From the NCBI GenBank assembly GCA_966185765.1, contig CBIFVZ010000023.1, forward strand, positions 1 through 45,182: DNA of 45,182 bases, given 5' to 3'. Positions 1 through 9,602 of this stretch are shown in pieces. The stretch is from CBIFVZ01 sp966185765. GTDB taxonomy: Bacteria > Pseudomonadota > Gammaproteobacteria > Enterobacterales > Enterobacteriaceae. The notes under the pieces are model-generated. The model saw nothing but the letters and a program-made list of their open reading frames with translations. It was not told the DNA's origin and searched no databases. Made by a program: the position numbers and the translations under genes. Positions within the stretch are counted from its first letter, which is position 1, and each line of letters opens with the position of its first letter.

Positions 1-3000
1 AAAGTGGCCGTTCACCGGCGCTCGATTTCACCATCGACACCGTCGCACCGGACGCGCCATTACTGGCACCGATTGCCACCGATGATGCCGGGCTGATTGT
101 TGGGCCTATTCTTGAAGGCACCACCACCGACGACAGCACGCCAACCTTCAGCGGCGTACTGGCGGGTAACATCGGCGACATCATCACCATTTATAACGGT
201 GATGAGGTCATCGGCAGCACCACCGTGGGTGCACTGGGCGCGTGGAGCTTCACGCCGGATGCGCTGGATGACGGTGACTACAGCTTCACCACCACCATCA
301 CCGATGCGGCGGGCAACGAAAGCGGACGCTCTCCGGCGCTCAACTTCACCATTGACGCCACTGCACCGGACGCCCCGCTGCTGGCGCCGCTCGCCACCGA
401 CGATGTCGGCCTGATTATCGGCCCTATCCTTGAGGGGACGACGACCGACGACAACACGCCAACCTTCAGTGGCGTGCTGGCAGGCAATATTGGCGACATC
501 ATCACCATTTATGATGGTGACACGGCGATTGGTAGCACCACCGTGGGCGCACTGGGTGCCTGGAGTTTTACACCAACAACGTCACTCGATAACGGTCCAC
601 ATACGTTTACCACAACGTTGAAAGACGATTTGGGTAATGAAAGTGGCCGTTCACCGGGCCTGAGCTTCACCATTCAGGCAGTCACTGCCGCCGATCTGCT
701 GGCAAACGACGACGATATCCAGCTGGATGTCACGTCCGCACCTGCCACGGTTAACAGCAACGTGTCCGATACCGGTACCGTTCTGGTAGGTCTGCTCGGG
801 GATCTGTTGAACCTCGGCACCGGTAACGCTGTGGCGGGCTTTACGGTCGGCACCGGCCACAGCGCCAATATCGATGTGACCGTAACCGGCAGTTCACTGC
901 TCGGCCTGATTAACGATCTGGATGTGGCGGTACAGCGCTGGGATGCAGCGACCAACAGCTGGGTGACCGTGGCAGATACCACCAGCAACCCAACGTTGAT
1001 TAACATCATCAGTACCACCTCACTGTCTGTGAGTCTGGATGACCTCACGCCTGGGCAGTACCGCGTGGCGGCTTACAGCAACAACGCGCTGGCGGGCCTG
1101 CTGAGCACCACGACGGTAAGCGTGGATATCGCTGACACTGGCCCTGCTATCAGCGGCACCACTAACGGTAACGTGATTACCGGTGAAGGTGACACGAACA
1201 GCGGCGCAGACGTTATCACGACCGGCACCGTAGTAAGCCAGGTCACGGATGGCAACGGTACGGTGTACAACGTACCGACGGGAACTACCGGCGTGACCAT
1301 TCAGGGACAGTACGGTTCGTTGACTATCCTTGCCGACGGTTCGTACACCTATACCGTAACCAACGTCTCCAGCGCGGCACAGGGCCAGGTGGATAGCTTT
1401 ACCTACACCCTGAGCAACGGTACGGCGACGTCGTCCGCAGACCTGAATATTACGCTCGGGACCGCTACTGGCGGCAACGAAGGCACCACGCTGGTTGCAC
1501 ACGACAACGAGGTCTCGCTGCTGGAAACGCCGGTGATCACAACAGCCACCTACTCCGACAGCGGCTTTCTGCTGATTGGCGCGTTGAGCAACATCCTGTC
1601 GCTGCTGGGTACGTCTAACGCCGTCGCCAGCTTCGCAGTGGCAACGGATCACACCGCGTCCATTGACGTTAGCGTCACCGGTGGTTCTATCCTCAATTTA
1701 CTGAGCGATGTTGACCTGCTGGTACAGCGCTACAACGCCGCCACCAGCAGCTGGGTGACCATAGCAGATACCTCGTCCAACCCTGCTCTGATTAACATCA
1801 TCAGCGGTAGCAGGGTAACGGTACATCTGGACGACCTGGATGCCGGTCAATACCGTGTGGTTGGCTACAGCGGCAACTCTCTGCTGGGTCTGGCGTCCAC
1901 AACGACTGTGTCTGTTAACGTGACGGATACCGGCCCGGCGGCGTTGCACGGTTCGCTTAACGGCAACGTGGTGACCGACACCGATGTGCTGCACGGCGCG
2001 GACAGCATCACCGCCGGTACGCTGGTAAGCCAGGTAACCGACAGCGCGGGCGTGGCCCACACCGTGGGTGCGCAGGGTGTCACCGTCAATGGGCTTTACG
2101 GCACGCTGACCATCGCTCAGGACGGCAGCTACACCTATACGCTGACGGCACCGTCGGGCATTGCTAACGGTCACAGTGAAGACTTCACCTACACCCTTAG
2201 CGATGGCACTACAACCTCCAGTGCTAACCTGCATATCGATCTCGGTATTCCGGGCAGCAACACGGAAGTGGTGGCCGCATTTAACGACACGACGACGCTG
2301 GATATTGACACCGCGCTTTCAACGGTGACCCATGCCAACTCCAGCCACGGTGGCGTGACGCTGGGCGTACAGCTCGGCAACTCACTGAACGTGGGGCTGC
2401 TCAATCTGAGCGACCAGGCAACGCTGTCCGTTGGCGCGAACGAAGTCCGCAGCCTGACGCTGCAGGCGACGCTGCTTGGCATTAACCTCGGCACGACCTA
2501 CGACCTGTATGTCTATAAGTACAACGAGACATCAGGGCAGTATGAGCTGAGCCAGCGCACGCCGAGCTGGTTTACCGCCACACTGCTGGGCGTGTCAGGG
2601 CCTCTTAATCTGTCGTTCACGGAAGGTAACTATGTCTTCCTGTTAAGCCCGACTACCGGACTGTCGGTTGCGACCCTCTACAACCTGGGCTATTCCAACG
2701 ACGTATCACACAACGTGGTAACTGCTACCACCAGCACCACCGGCAACGTGATTACGGAGGGAACAGGTGCCGATACCGTGCCGACCGGCAGCACCATCAG
2801 CAGCGTGGACGGCAACGCGGTAGCGGCAACAGGCAACACGACCATCGTGGGTCAGTACGGTACGCTTACCATCAACGCGCAAGGGGATTATACCTACACC
2901 CTGAACGCGGGGCTGTCGCCGACCACGCTGGGCAGTGCAGAGCAGTTCACCTATACGGTGCGCGGTCCGCAGGGGGCCAGTTCCTCGGCAACGCTCACGG

Positions 3001-4196
3001 TGAACCTGCAACAGCAGCCCATCACGGCGGTTGATGACGTCTCTGGCACCATCAACGTCACGGCGACGGAACCGGTAACACCGGTGGCTTACAGCAACGT
3101 GACAACCTCCACCTGGGCCTCCGCGACCACGGCTGTGACGCAGAACGCTACCGGGAATATTCATGTGGATGCCGGAACTGTACTGAGTAATATCGCGCTG
3201 GCCTACTCGGTAAGCGATAGCAATCTGCTCAGCACGGTGAACCTGACACTGAGCTATTACATCACCAACGCTGCCGGAGCAACCGTCGCGCAGAGCACCA
3301 CCGCGCTCAGCACCAACAGCGACTCAACACCGGGGACTATCAACCTTACCGGCCTTACTCTGGCTGCGGGTGATTACACGCTGCACGTCACCAGTGTTTC
3401 GGCGGCAATAAGCGCTCTGCTACCGCATCCGACGGTTACCGTCAGTGCCTCGATCACCGGTACGGAAATCGCGCTTGCTGAGTTCCACACGCCGAATACC
3501 ACCTCCACCATCACAGGCAATATCTATGATGGCAGCGGCGCGGGCGGCGAGCGCGACAACGTTGGCGCGGTGAACACCACGCTCACGGTGACCGGTGCGT
3601 CCTCCAGCGTCACGCTGCACCAGTACGACGCAGCAGGCACCACAGTTGCAGGCCACTACGGCACGCTGACCATTAACCCGGACGGCAGCTACAGCTACGC
3701 GCTTAACGGTAACCTCAATACCAACAACATCACCCAGAAGGAGACGTTTGATTACACCCTGACCGGGACTAACGGCACCAGCTCCAGCGCCAGTCTGACT
3801 ATCGACCTGCACCCGACCATCACGGGCGGCGCACAGGCTGATACGGCGACAAGTACCGCGTACGACGACACCTACACGCTGGGTGCCAGTAACGACACGG
3901 TTATCTTCCACTTGCTGGATAACACCGATGCCACCGGCGGTAACGGCACCAACAACGTATGGACGGACTTCTCAGCCGCGCAGCAGGACCACATCAATCT
4001 TGATGACCTGCTTATCGGCTGGAACGGCAGCAGCGCAACGCTGGGCCAGTACCTGAACGTCACCCATACGGGCAACGACACGATTGTGTCGATTGACAGG
4101 GACGGCAGCGGTTCCGCCTTCCAGTCAACCCAGTTGGTGACGCTGGATAACGCCGCCAACGTGACGCTGGACGAGCTGTTACAGCATAACGTCTGA
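1..4196 (+). CDS. Giant type I-secreted adhesin, BapA/SiiE class (5' partial, C-terminal 1,397 codons)
   Basis: The reading frame is open from the window edge (first full codon at 3) to TGA at 4194, so the true start lies upstream. Two Ig-like repeats of 106 and 107 residues (3-320 and 321-641) begin with SGRSPAL and are rich in Thr, Asp and Gly. They are followed by four longer modules (about 690-1490, 1491-2270, 2271-3030, 3031-3820), each ending in a VCBS-like segment of the form GxYGTLTIxxDGSYTYTL...FTYTL. The last 110 residues (about 3860-4196) resemble the type I secretion C-terminal target domain: YDDTYTLGASNDTVIF, then a Trp-Thr-Asp-Phe segment, ending in DELLQHNV. Such proteins mediate surface attachment and biofilm formation. 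The exporter genes follow directly. Cys is absent and the composition is acidic, as expected for this class. Whether it is an orthologue of Salmonella bapA cannot be decided without the N-terminus. Confidence 0.9.
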   Translation, partial: SGRSPALDFTIDTVAPDAPLLAPIATDDAGLIVGPILEGTTTDDSTPTFSGVLAGNIGDIITIYNGDEVIGSTTVGALGAWSFTPDALDDGDYSFTTTITDAAGNESGRSPALNFTIDATAPDAPLLAPLATDDVGLIIGPILEGTTTDDNTPTFSGVLAGNIGDIITIYDGDTAIGSTTVGALGAWSFTPTTSLDNGPHTFTTTLKDDLGNESGRSPGLSFTIQAVTAADLLANDDDIQLDVTSAPATVNSNVSDTGTVLVGLLGDLLNLGTGNAVAGFTVGTGHSANIDVTVTGSSLLGLINDLDVAVQRWDAATNSWVTVADTTSNPTLINIISTTSLSVSLDDLTPGQYRVAAYSNNALAGLLSTTTVSVDIADTGPAISGTTNGNVITGEGDTNSGADVITTGTVVSQVTDGNGTVYNVPTGTTGVTIQGQYGSLTILADGSYTYTVTNVSSAAQGQVDSFTYTLSNGTATSSADLNITLGTATGGNEGTTLVAHDNEVSLLETPVITTATYSDSGFLLIGALSNILSLLGTSNAVASFAVATDHTASIDVSVTGGSILNLLSDVDLLVQRYNAATSSWVTIADTSSNPALINIISGSRVTVHLDDLDAGQYRVVGYSGNSLLGLASTTTVSVNVTDTGPAALHGSLNGNVVTDTDVLHGADSITAGTLVSQVTDSAGVAHTVGAQGVTVNGLYGTLTIAQDGSYTYTLTAPSGIANGHSEDFTYTLSDGTTTSSANLHIDLGIPGSNTEVVAAFNDTTTLDIDTALSTVTHANSSHGGVTLGVQLGNSLNVGLLNLSDQATLSVGANEVRSLTLQATLLGINLGTTYDLYVYKYNETSGQYELSQRTPSWFTATLLGVSGPLNLSFTEGNYVFLLSPTTGLSVATLYNLGYSNDVSHNVVTATTSTTGNVITEGTGADTVPTGSTISSVDGNAVAATGNTTIVGQYGTLTINAQGDYTYTLNAGLSPTTLGSAEQFTYTVRGPQGASSSATLTVNLQQQPITAVDDVSGTINVTATEPVTPVAYSNVTTSTWASATTAVTQNATGNIHVDAGTVLSNIALAYSVSDSNLLSTVNLTLSYYITNAAGATVAQSTTALSTNSDSTPGTINLTGLTLAAGDYTLHVTSVSAAISALLPHPTVTVSASITGTEIALAEFHTPNTTSTITGNIYDGSGAGGERDNVGAVNTTLTVTGASSSVTLHQYDAAGTTVAGHYGTLTINPDGSYSYALNGNLNTNNITQKETFDYTLTGTNGTSSSASLTIDLHPTITGGAQADTATSTAYDDTYTLGASNDTVIFHLLDNTDATGGNGTNNVWTDFSAAQQDHINLDDLLIGWNGSSATLGQYLNVTHTGNDTIVSIDRDGSGSAFQSTQLVTLDNAANVTLDELLQHNV
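3..641 (+). repeat. Two tandem Ig-like repeat units inside the adhesin gene (318 and 321 bp)
   Basis: Units at 3-320 and 321-641 encode nearly the same roughly 106-residue domain (SGRSPAL.FTID...APDAPLLAP...GPILEGTTTDD.TPTFSGVLAGNIGDIITIY). The DNA differs at many synonymous positions while the protein stays similar. A third unit start (SGRSPGLSF) at 642 leads into a different module. The array probably continues upstream of the window. Confidence 0.9.
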
Positions 4197-4209
4197 TAAA
4201 GGGCTATCA

Positions 4210-4227
4210 CGGCACAAGGATGTGCCG
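4210..4227 (+). terminator. Hairpin after the adhesin gene, weak terminator candidate
   Basis: CGGCACA (4210-4216), a 4-nt loop and TGTGCCG (4221-4227) form a 7-bp stem 13 bp after the adhesin stop. No T-run follows, so termination is uncertain and partial read-through into the exporter genes is possible. Confidence 0.4.
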
Positions 4228-4474
4228 CTTCCTGAATGTAAACGTTAACTAATAGTGTGATGGAAATAACAATTTAATAAGAAAAGAGGAGGAAGCCAGG
4301 ATAAAAGCCAATTTATAGATAACAGTCATATTGCATGATTTTATTTATTATTTTCATAGCGTTTTTATATCTTAACGGAATTATTTCACAAGTAACAAAC
4401 TAATGATAATAACGCGAATAAAAAAATAACTTTCGCAAACACATCGAAGAAGTCTCATTATTTTGGGAAGTATT
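4228..4474. other. AT-rich spacer between adhesin and exporter genes
   Basis: About 250 bp without a gene, much richer in A and T than the flanking coding DNA. It includes TTGCAT at 4331 and several TAATGATAAT-like stretches. It may carry a separate promoter for the exporter genes and sites for a nucleoid protein. No specific promoter can be fixed by eye. Confidence 0.4.
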
Positions 4475-5920
4475 ATGGGAATACACCGCTCGTATTACGC
4501 AGGGCTGGCATATCTTTTTGCCAGCAGTTTTTCGACGCATTGTTTTGGCGCCACAGGGCAACTTTTTGGCAGCGATGTCGCCGGGGAAGCCCGAGTGTTA
4601 AGCCCGCAAAAACTTCAGACTGAACAAACGCTACCTGAGCTTTCCGGCAGAGTAAGCACAGCCCGCTACACACCACCGCCAGGCACGCTCGACATGAATG
4701 CCGCCGTACAACGTTCAGTACAGTGGTACCCCGATATTAGTGCGGAAATTAGCAAACTCTTTACCCAGACATCGAAAGTGGAAATAGAGCGCGCAAAATA
4801 TTATCCGCAAATTAGTGGTGGGATAAATAACGGTCTTTCCAATACGTATGTGAATCACGGATATAGTCCCTCATTAGTTCTTTCTATTTCCCAAATGCTT
4901 TATGACTTTGGCAAGGTCGACAGTTCGGTAAGAGCGGCTAATGCCGCTGTCGCCGCCCAGCAGGCTAACGTCCTCCTTACCATTGATAAAATTGCCCACG
5001 ACACCGCCGCCGCTCTGGTGCAGATGCAGGGCTACCAGGAACTGGTGAAAATTGCCCAGGAGCAGCTGATTGCCCTTAACAACATCAGCCGACTCGCACG
5101 CGACCGTAACGATGAAGGTGCCAGCTCACAGTCAGACGTGGTGCAGACCGATGCGCGTATTGAAAGCGCACGCAACACGCTAACCCAGTATGAGGCAAGC
5201 CTGGAGCGCTGGCGCGCAACGCTTTCAACCTATCTTGGCTGGGACCAGGTCAATACCGTCAGCGGCGAGTTCCCTCGCGTGCTCGACAGCGCCTGCCACA
5301 CCGGAGACATTGACGACCAGATGGTGCCGTCCGTACTGGTCGCCCACGCCCAGCTTAACCAGGCCGCAGCCCAGCTCGCGGGCGCTAACGCCCAGATGTT
5401 GCCAACGGTTTCGCTGGAGCCGCAAATCACCCATTACCTCAACGACCGCTATGCCAACAGCGAGCAACTGGACAAAACGCAGTACACAGCATGGCTGAAA
5501 GTCCAGATGCCGCTTTACCAGGGCGGCGCGCTCACCGCCAGCAAAGAGGCGGCCCAATATGGCCTGAATGCCGCTACCGCAGCCGTGCGTTCGGCCCGGT
5601 TACAGGTTCGCCAGCAACTGACCGAGGCCAGCAGCCAGGCAGCCAGCCTCGAACAGGCGTTGCTGATTCAGGCGCGCGCCCAGCAATTGAGTGAACGTAC
5701 CCGCGAGTTGTATCAGCAACAGTATCTGGAGCTGGGTACCCGCCCGCTGCTGGACGTACTGAACGCCGAGCAGGAGGTCTATCAGGCACGCTTCTCTGAG
5801 CAACAGACCCAAAGCCAGCTTAAGAGTCTGCAGCTTGACTGCCTCTACAGCTCCGGAAACATTCGTAAAGCATTTACCCTGGTCGGTCAGACTATCCAGG
5901 GCGTGGAGATTCAGCCATGA
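4475..5920 (+). CDS. TolC-family outer-membrane channel of the adhesin exporter (BapB/LapE-like)
   Basis: This 481-residue protein would form the outer-membrane exit duct of the type I secretion system. ATG 4475 is preferred because GGGAAG lies 4 nt upstream; an in-frame TTG at 4463 has no such signal. The N-terminus is a signal peptide (about residues 1-27, ending near CFGA). The body is long, Gln- and Ala-rich helix typical of OEP/TolC proteins, with the two-fold pattern VLLSIDKI...L..ISRLARDR and QLSERTRELYQQQYLELGTRPLLDVLNAEQE. It overlaps the ABC transporter gene by 4 nt (ATGA at 5917-5920), so the two are likely translationally coupled. TolC family is certain; a role in adhesin export is inferred from position. 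Confidence 0.93.
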   Translation: MGIHRSYYAGLAYLFASSFSTHCFGATGQLFGSDVAGEARVLSPQKLQTEQTLPELSGRVSTARYTPPPGTLDMNAAVQRSVQWYPDISAEISKLFTQTSKVEIERAKYYPQISGGINNGLSNTYVNHGYSPSLVLSISQMLYDFGKVDSSVRAANAAVAAQQANVLLTIDKIAHDTAAALVQMQGYQELVKIAQEQLIALNNISRLARDRNDEGASSQSDVVQTDARIESARNTLTQYEASLERWRATLSTYLGWDQVNTVSGEFPRVLDSACHTGDIDDQMVPSVLVAHAQLNQAAAQLAGANAQMLPTVSLEPQITHYLNDRYANSEQLDKTQYTAWLKVQMPLYQGGALTASKEAAQYGLNAATAAVRSARLQVRQQLTEASSQAASLEQALLIQARAQQLSERTRELYQQQYLELGTRPLLDVLNAEQEVYQARFSEQQTQSQLKSLQLDCLYSSGNIRKAFTLVGQTIQGVEIQP

Positions 5921-8097
5921 GTGAGGTTGTGACAGAAAAAGCACCATCCGGCCTGACGCGAGACGAAGTGGGCGGCTGGCTGCGCGCCGTCACCCATATT
6001 GCCCGCCACTATCGGGTAGGCTATTCCGCAGGCGGCCTTGAAGCCGCAGCCAACTGGCAGCTCAATAAACCGCTGGCGGTGGTGCTGAAAAACCTTGCCC
6101 GCCAGGCGGGGCTTAACGCACGCATACTCAATCAGGGTGTGGAAGAGGTTTCTCGCTGGCGTCTGCCGCTGGTGATTCAACTCGACGACGGCCAGATTGG
6201 TATTGTGAAAAGCTACGACGGCAACGACGGTGTGGCGGTAAGTCTGGTCGATGACGACGAGCTGGAAAATCACTACCGGCTTTCAGAACTCCTGCCACAG
6301 ATAAAACGCGTGGTGGCCCTGCGCCCAACTATGGCAGGTAGCGATCCGCGTACCGCAGGCTACGTCACGCCGTTTCGCCCGGACTGGCTGATGAAGCTCG
6401 CCATCCAGAAAATGCGCCCTTACTGGCACGTTATTCTGGCGTCACTGTTTGTGAATATCCTCGCAATGGCGGGCATTCTTTACTCGATGCAGGTATATGA
6501 CCGGGTTATCCCGGCGCAGTCGTACCCGACGCTGTACGTGCTCTCTATCGGCGTGCTGATTTCGGTTATCTTTGGTTTTGTACTGCGGGTGATACGCGGC
6601 AATATCACGGATATTCTCGGCAAGCAGGCGGATATCCGCGTGTCTGACCGGGTGTTTGGTCACGCGCTGCGCCTGCGCTCAAGCGCTATCCCCCGCTCTA
6701 CCGGCAGCTTTATCTCGCAGATTCGCGAACTGGAGCAGATTCGCGAAATGGTCACCTCCACCACCGTCTCAGCGCTGGTAGACCTGCCGTTCTTCTTTTT
6801 GTTTTTACTGGTGCTGTGCATCATCTCGCCACAGCTGGCGTGGATTGCGCCCGTTGCCACCCTCATCATGCTGGTACCAGGGCTGCTGTTGCAGAAAAAG
6901 CTCGCCACGCTTGCGCGCAAAAGCGTGCATGAATCGACGCTGCGCAATGCCGTGCTGGTAGAGAGCGTACATGGGCTGGAAGACATCAAACTGATGCAGG
7001 CGGAAAACCGCTTTCTGCAACAGTGGAATCACTACATTCAGGTCACCGCCCAGTCTGGCGTGGAGACGCGAAAAATCACCCAGGGGCTGATTTCCTGGGG
7101 GGTGGCCATTCAGGGGCTGGTCTATGCCGCTGTGGTGATGGTGGGTGCACCGCTGATTATTAACGGCGATGTGACCACCGGTGCCATTGTTGCCGCCTCA
7201 CAGCTCTCTTCGCGCATGATTTCGCCGATGACCGCGCTGTGCGGTGTGCTGGCGCGCTGGCAGCAGGCCAAAGCGGCGAAGGAAGGGCTGGACAGTATTA
7301 TGAAGCTGCCGACGGATAACGACCCCGACGAGCAGCGCGTCTCCTGTACCGTACTACAGGGCAACTACCAGTTTGTGAATACCGCGTTTCGCTACCGTGA
7401 AGATTCCCCCCAGGTGCCGCTGCGCGTGGCGAAACTCGACATTACCGCCGGTGAGCGCATTGCGGTGCTTGGACGTAACGGCGCGGGTAAATCTACGCTG
7501 CTTCAGGCGATGGCCGGTGGTATGGAGCTTGCTGAAGGCGAGCTTACGCTTGATAACCTCAGCCTGCGCCATATTGATATGGCCGATATCCGGCGCAACA
7601 TTGGCCTGCTGACGCAAAACGCACGTCTGTTTCACGGCACGCTGCGCGATAACCTGACAATGGGCGCGCCACACGCCCGTGATGACGATATTTTTGCCGC
7701 CCTGCACGTCACCGGCGGTGCGGACTTTATCCGCAAGCTGCCGATGGGGTTGGATCATCTGATTATGGAGGGCGGCTCCGGGCTTTCCGGCGGCCAGCGC
7801 CAGGCCGTGCTGCTGGCTCGTCTGCTGCTACGCGACCCCAACATTGTGCTGCTGGATGAACCGACGGCCTCACTGGATGACCATACCGAGCGCGAGTTCC
7901 TGCAACGTCTGGGCACCTGGCTTGCCGGACGCACGCTGATTGTCGCCACCCACCGTACGGCAGTGATGTCGATTATTGACCGTGTGCTGGTACTCAAAGA
8001 AGGTCAGCTGGTGATGGATATGCCAAAAGAACAGGCGCTGAGCCGCAGCGCTGCCCTGGCTGCAAGCGGAGGTGAAAATGAAAAGCAACGCGCCTGA
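5917..8097 (+). CDS. Type I secretion ABC transporter with degenerate C39-like domain (BapC/LapB-like)
   Basis: The 726-residue inner-membrane ATPase energises export of the adhesin. Residues 1-140 resemble the C39 peptidase-like domain but contain no cysteine, so this domain cannot cleave a leader and is more likely a substrate-docking (CLD) domain. Membrane segments lie at about 169-330 and 385-420. The nucleotide-binding domain has Walker A GRNGAGKS near residue 519, signature LSGGQRQ near 623, Walker B NIVLLDEP near 640 and the switch His in ATHR. It is coupled to the upstream TolC-like gene by a 4-nt overlap and to the downstream adaptor by a 20-nt overlap. Length and architecture match LapB-class transporters. 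Confidence 0.95.
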   Translation: MSEVVTEKAPSGLTRDEVGGWLRAVTHIARHYRVGYSAGGLEAAANWQLNKPLAVVLKNLARQAGLNARILNQGVEEVSRWRLPLVIQLDDGQIGIVKSYDGNDGVAVSLVDDDELENHYRLSELLPQIKRVVALRPTMAGSDPRTAGYVTPFRPDWLMKLAIQKMRPYWHVILASLFVNILAMAGILYSMQVYDRVIPAQSYPTLYVLSIGVLISVIFGFVLRVIRGNITDILGKQADIRVSDRVFGHALRLRSSAIPRSTGSFISQIRELEQIREMVTSTTVSALVDLPFFFLFLLVLCIISPQLAWIAPVATLIMLVPGLLLQKKLATLARKSVHESTLRNAVLVESVHGLEDIKLMQAENRFLQQWNHYIQVTAQSGVETRKITQGLISWGVAIQGLVYAAVVMVGAPLIINGDVTTGAIVAASQLSSRMISPMTALCGVLARWQQAKAAKEGLDSIMKLPTDNDPDEQRVSCTVLQGNYQFVNTAFRYREDSPQVPLRVAKLDITAGERIAVLGRNGAGKSTLLQAMAGGMELAEGELTLDNLSLRHIDMADIRRNIGLLTQNARLFHGTLRDNLTMGAPHARDDDIFAALHVTGGADFIRKLPMGLDHLIMEGGSGLSGGQRQAVLLARLLLRDPNIVLLDEPTASLDDHTEREFLQRLGTWLAGRTLIVATHRTAVMSIIDRVLVLKEGQLVMDMPKEQALSRSAALAASGGENEKQRA

Positions 8098-9286
8098 AGT
8101 CGTGATGCCGGTACTGGTGTTGCAGGATGCCGACGGCGATATTGACGACGGCAAACTCGCCCGTTCCGGGCGCGTGGTGATGTGGATAGTGCTGCTGCTC
8201 ACCATCGCGCTGGTCTGGGCGTGGTTTGGCATGCTGGATGAGGTTTCAACCGGCACCGGTAAAGTCATTCCCAGCTCGCGCGAACAGGTATTGCAGTCAC
8301 TCGACGGCGGCGTGCTGGTCGCACTGGGTGTCAAAGAAGGGCAAAAGGTAGAAGCCGGGCAAATTGTGGCACGCCTTGACCCCACCCGCTCAGAGTCCAA
8401 CGTGGGTGAAAGCGAGGCGCGCTACCGGGCAGCCCTTGCCGCCAGCGCCCGCCTGTTTGCCGAGGTCAACGACGAACCGCTGACATTCCCCCATGAACTG
8501 GATACCTCGCCTGACCTTATCTCAGCCGAAACCCGGCTGTATCATGCCCGCCGCACGCAATACAACGACTCCGCTGCGCAGATTAAAGCATCGCTCTCAT
8601 CGGTTATCAGCGAACTGGGCATTACCCAGCGCCTGGTCACCTCGGGTGCGGCCAGTAATGTGGATGTGCTGCGTCTTAAACGCCAGAAAGCGGATCTGGA
8701 GTTGAAGCTACTGGATTTACACCAGCAGTATTCGGTACAGGCGCGCGAAGAGTTATCCAAAGCCAACGCCGAGGTTAATACGCTTACCGAAGTCATTAAA
8801 GGCCGCGCCGACTCGGTAAAACGCATGACGGTGTACTCACCGGTACGCGGGATTGTGAAAAACATTAAGGTGAATACAATCGGCGGGGTTATCCCCCCTA
8901 ACGGCGAACTGATGGAAATTGTGCCGATGGACGACCGGTTGCTGATTGAAGCACGCCTGTCGCCGCGCGATATCGCCTTTATTCACCCGGACCAGAAAGC
9001 GACGGTAAAAATCACCGCCTACGATTACTCTATTTACGGCGGCCTTGAAGGCCAGGTGGAAAGCATTTCACCGGACACCATTCAGGACGAGGCCAAACCG
9101 GAGGTTTACTATTACCGGGTGTTTATCCGCACCGACCACGATTATGTGGAAAACAAGTCGGGTAAACGGTTTTATATCTCGCCGGGGATGATTGCAAACG
9201 TGGATATTAAAACCGGCGAGAAAACAGTGCTGGATTACCTGGTGAAGCCGTTTAACCGGGCGAAAGAGGCGCTGAGGGAGAGGTAG
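8078..9286 (+). CDS. HlyD-family periplasmic adaptor of the adhesin exporter (BapD/LapC-like)
   Basis: A 402-residue membrane-fusion protein that would bridge the ABC transporter and the TolC-like duct. It has a short cytoplasmic N-terminus, one membrane helix at about residues 29-50 (MWIVLLLTIALVWAWFGML), a biotinyl-lipoyl half (TGTGKVIP...LDGGVL..LGVKEGQKVEAGQ), a helical hairpin, and a C-terminal beta domain (VYSPVRGIVKNIKVNTIGGVI...). ATG 8078 has GGAGG 5 nt upstream; a GTG at 8072 overlaps that ribosome site and is less likely. The start lies inside the end of the ABC transporter gene. Last gene of the exporter operon. Confidence 0.95.
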   Translation: MKSNAPEVVMPVLVLQDADGDIDDGKLARSGRVVMWIVLLLTIALVWAWFGMLDEVSTGTGKVIPSSREQVLQSLDGGVLVALGVKEGQKVEAGQIVARLDPTRSESNVGESEARYRAALAASARLFAEVNDEPLTFPHELDTSPDLISAETRLYHARRTQYNDSAAQIKASLSSVISELGITQRLVTSGAASNVDVLRLKRQKADLELKLLDLHQQYSVQAREELSKANAEVNTLTEVIKGRADSVKRMTVYSPVRGIVKNIKVNTIGGVIPPNGELMEIVPMDDRLLIEARLSPRDIAFIHPDQKATVKITAYDYSIYGGLEGQVESISPDTIQDEAKPEVYYYRVFIRTDHDYVENKSGKRFYISPGMIANVDIKTGEKTVLDYLVKPFNRAKEALRER

Positions 9287-9353
9287 GTTTAAAAGCTGAT
9301 GTGTTTGGAAACACAACAGCACCAGATGCGCGTTATCATCCGTGTGTGGCAGT

Positions 9354-9382
9354 AAAAAGGATACCAGAGAGTGTCCTTTTTT
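9354..9382 (+). terminator. Rho-independent terminator of the adhesin-exporter operon
   Basis: AAAAAGGATA, an 8-nt loop and TGTCCTTTTTT form a 10-bp stem with one G-T pair, followed by T residues, 68 bp after the adaptor stop. The A-rich left arm makes it potentially bidirectional. Confidence 0.75.
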
Positions 9383-9567
9383 CATGATTGCAATCTCTAC
9401 GGGTGACTTTTAATGCGCCAGCGTACTGAACTGTTGGCAAATTTGCGTCATATCCTGATGCGGCAGCACTTTTAATACTCACGCATTTATCATTGCTTTT
9501 TCTCTGAGGCTTATCAGCCATACAGCCATCCGGGCATTTAAACGGTTAAAATAAAATAATTTAATGA
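9383..9567. other. Intergenic stretch, nothing recognised
   Basis: About 185 bp between the exporter terminator and the cold-shock promoter. Short open frames here lack ribosome sites and resemblance to any family. No repeat or RNA gene was recognised. Confidence 0.5.
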
Positions 9568-9596
9568 TTGCTTATTCATTTTTCCTGTGTCTTAAT
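9568..9596 (+). promoter_or_regulatory. Predicted sigma-70 promoter of the cold-shock gene
   Basis: TTGCTT (9568-9573) and CTTAAT (9591-9596) are separated by 17 bp. Transcription would start near 9603, exactly where similarity to the cspA leader begins. Both boxes are seen directly; activity is inferred. Confidence 0.65.
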
Positions 9597-9602
9597 AGCG
9601 CC

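Noticed and set aside
278..3911. Long open frames on the minus strand opposite the adhesin gene
   Set aside because: They mirror a GC-rich, repetitive coding frame, have no ribosome sites and give low-complexity proteins; shadows of the real gene.
9287..9567. Small protein or toxin gene between the exporter and the cold-shock gene
   Set aside because: Short frames on both strands lack ribosome sites and family features.
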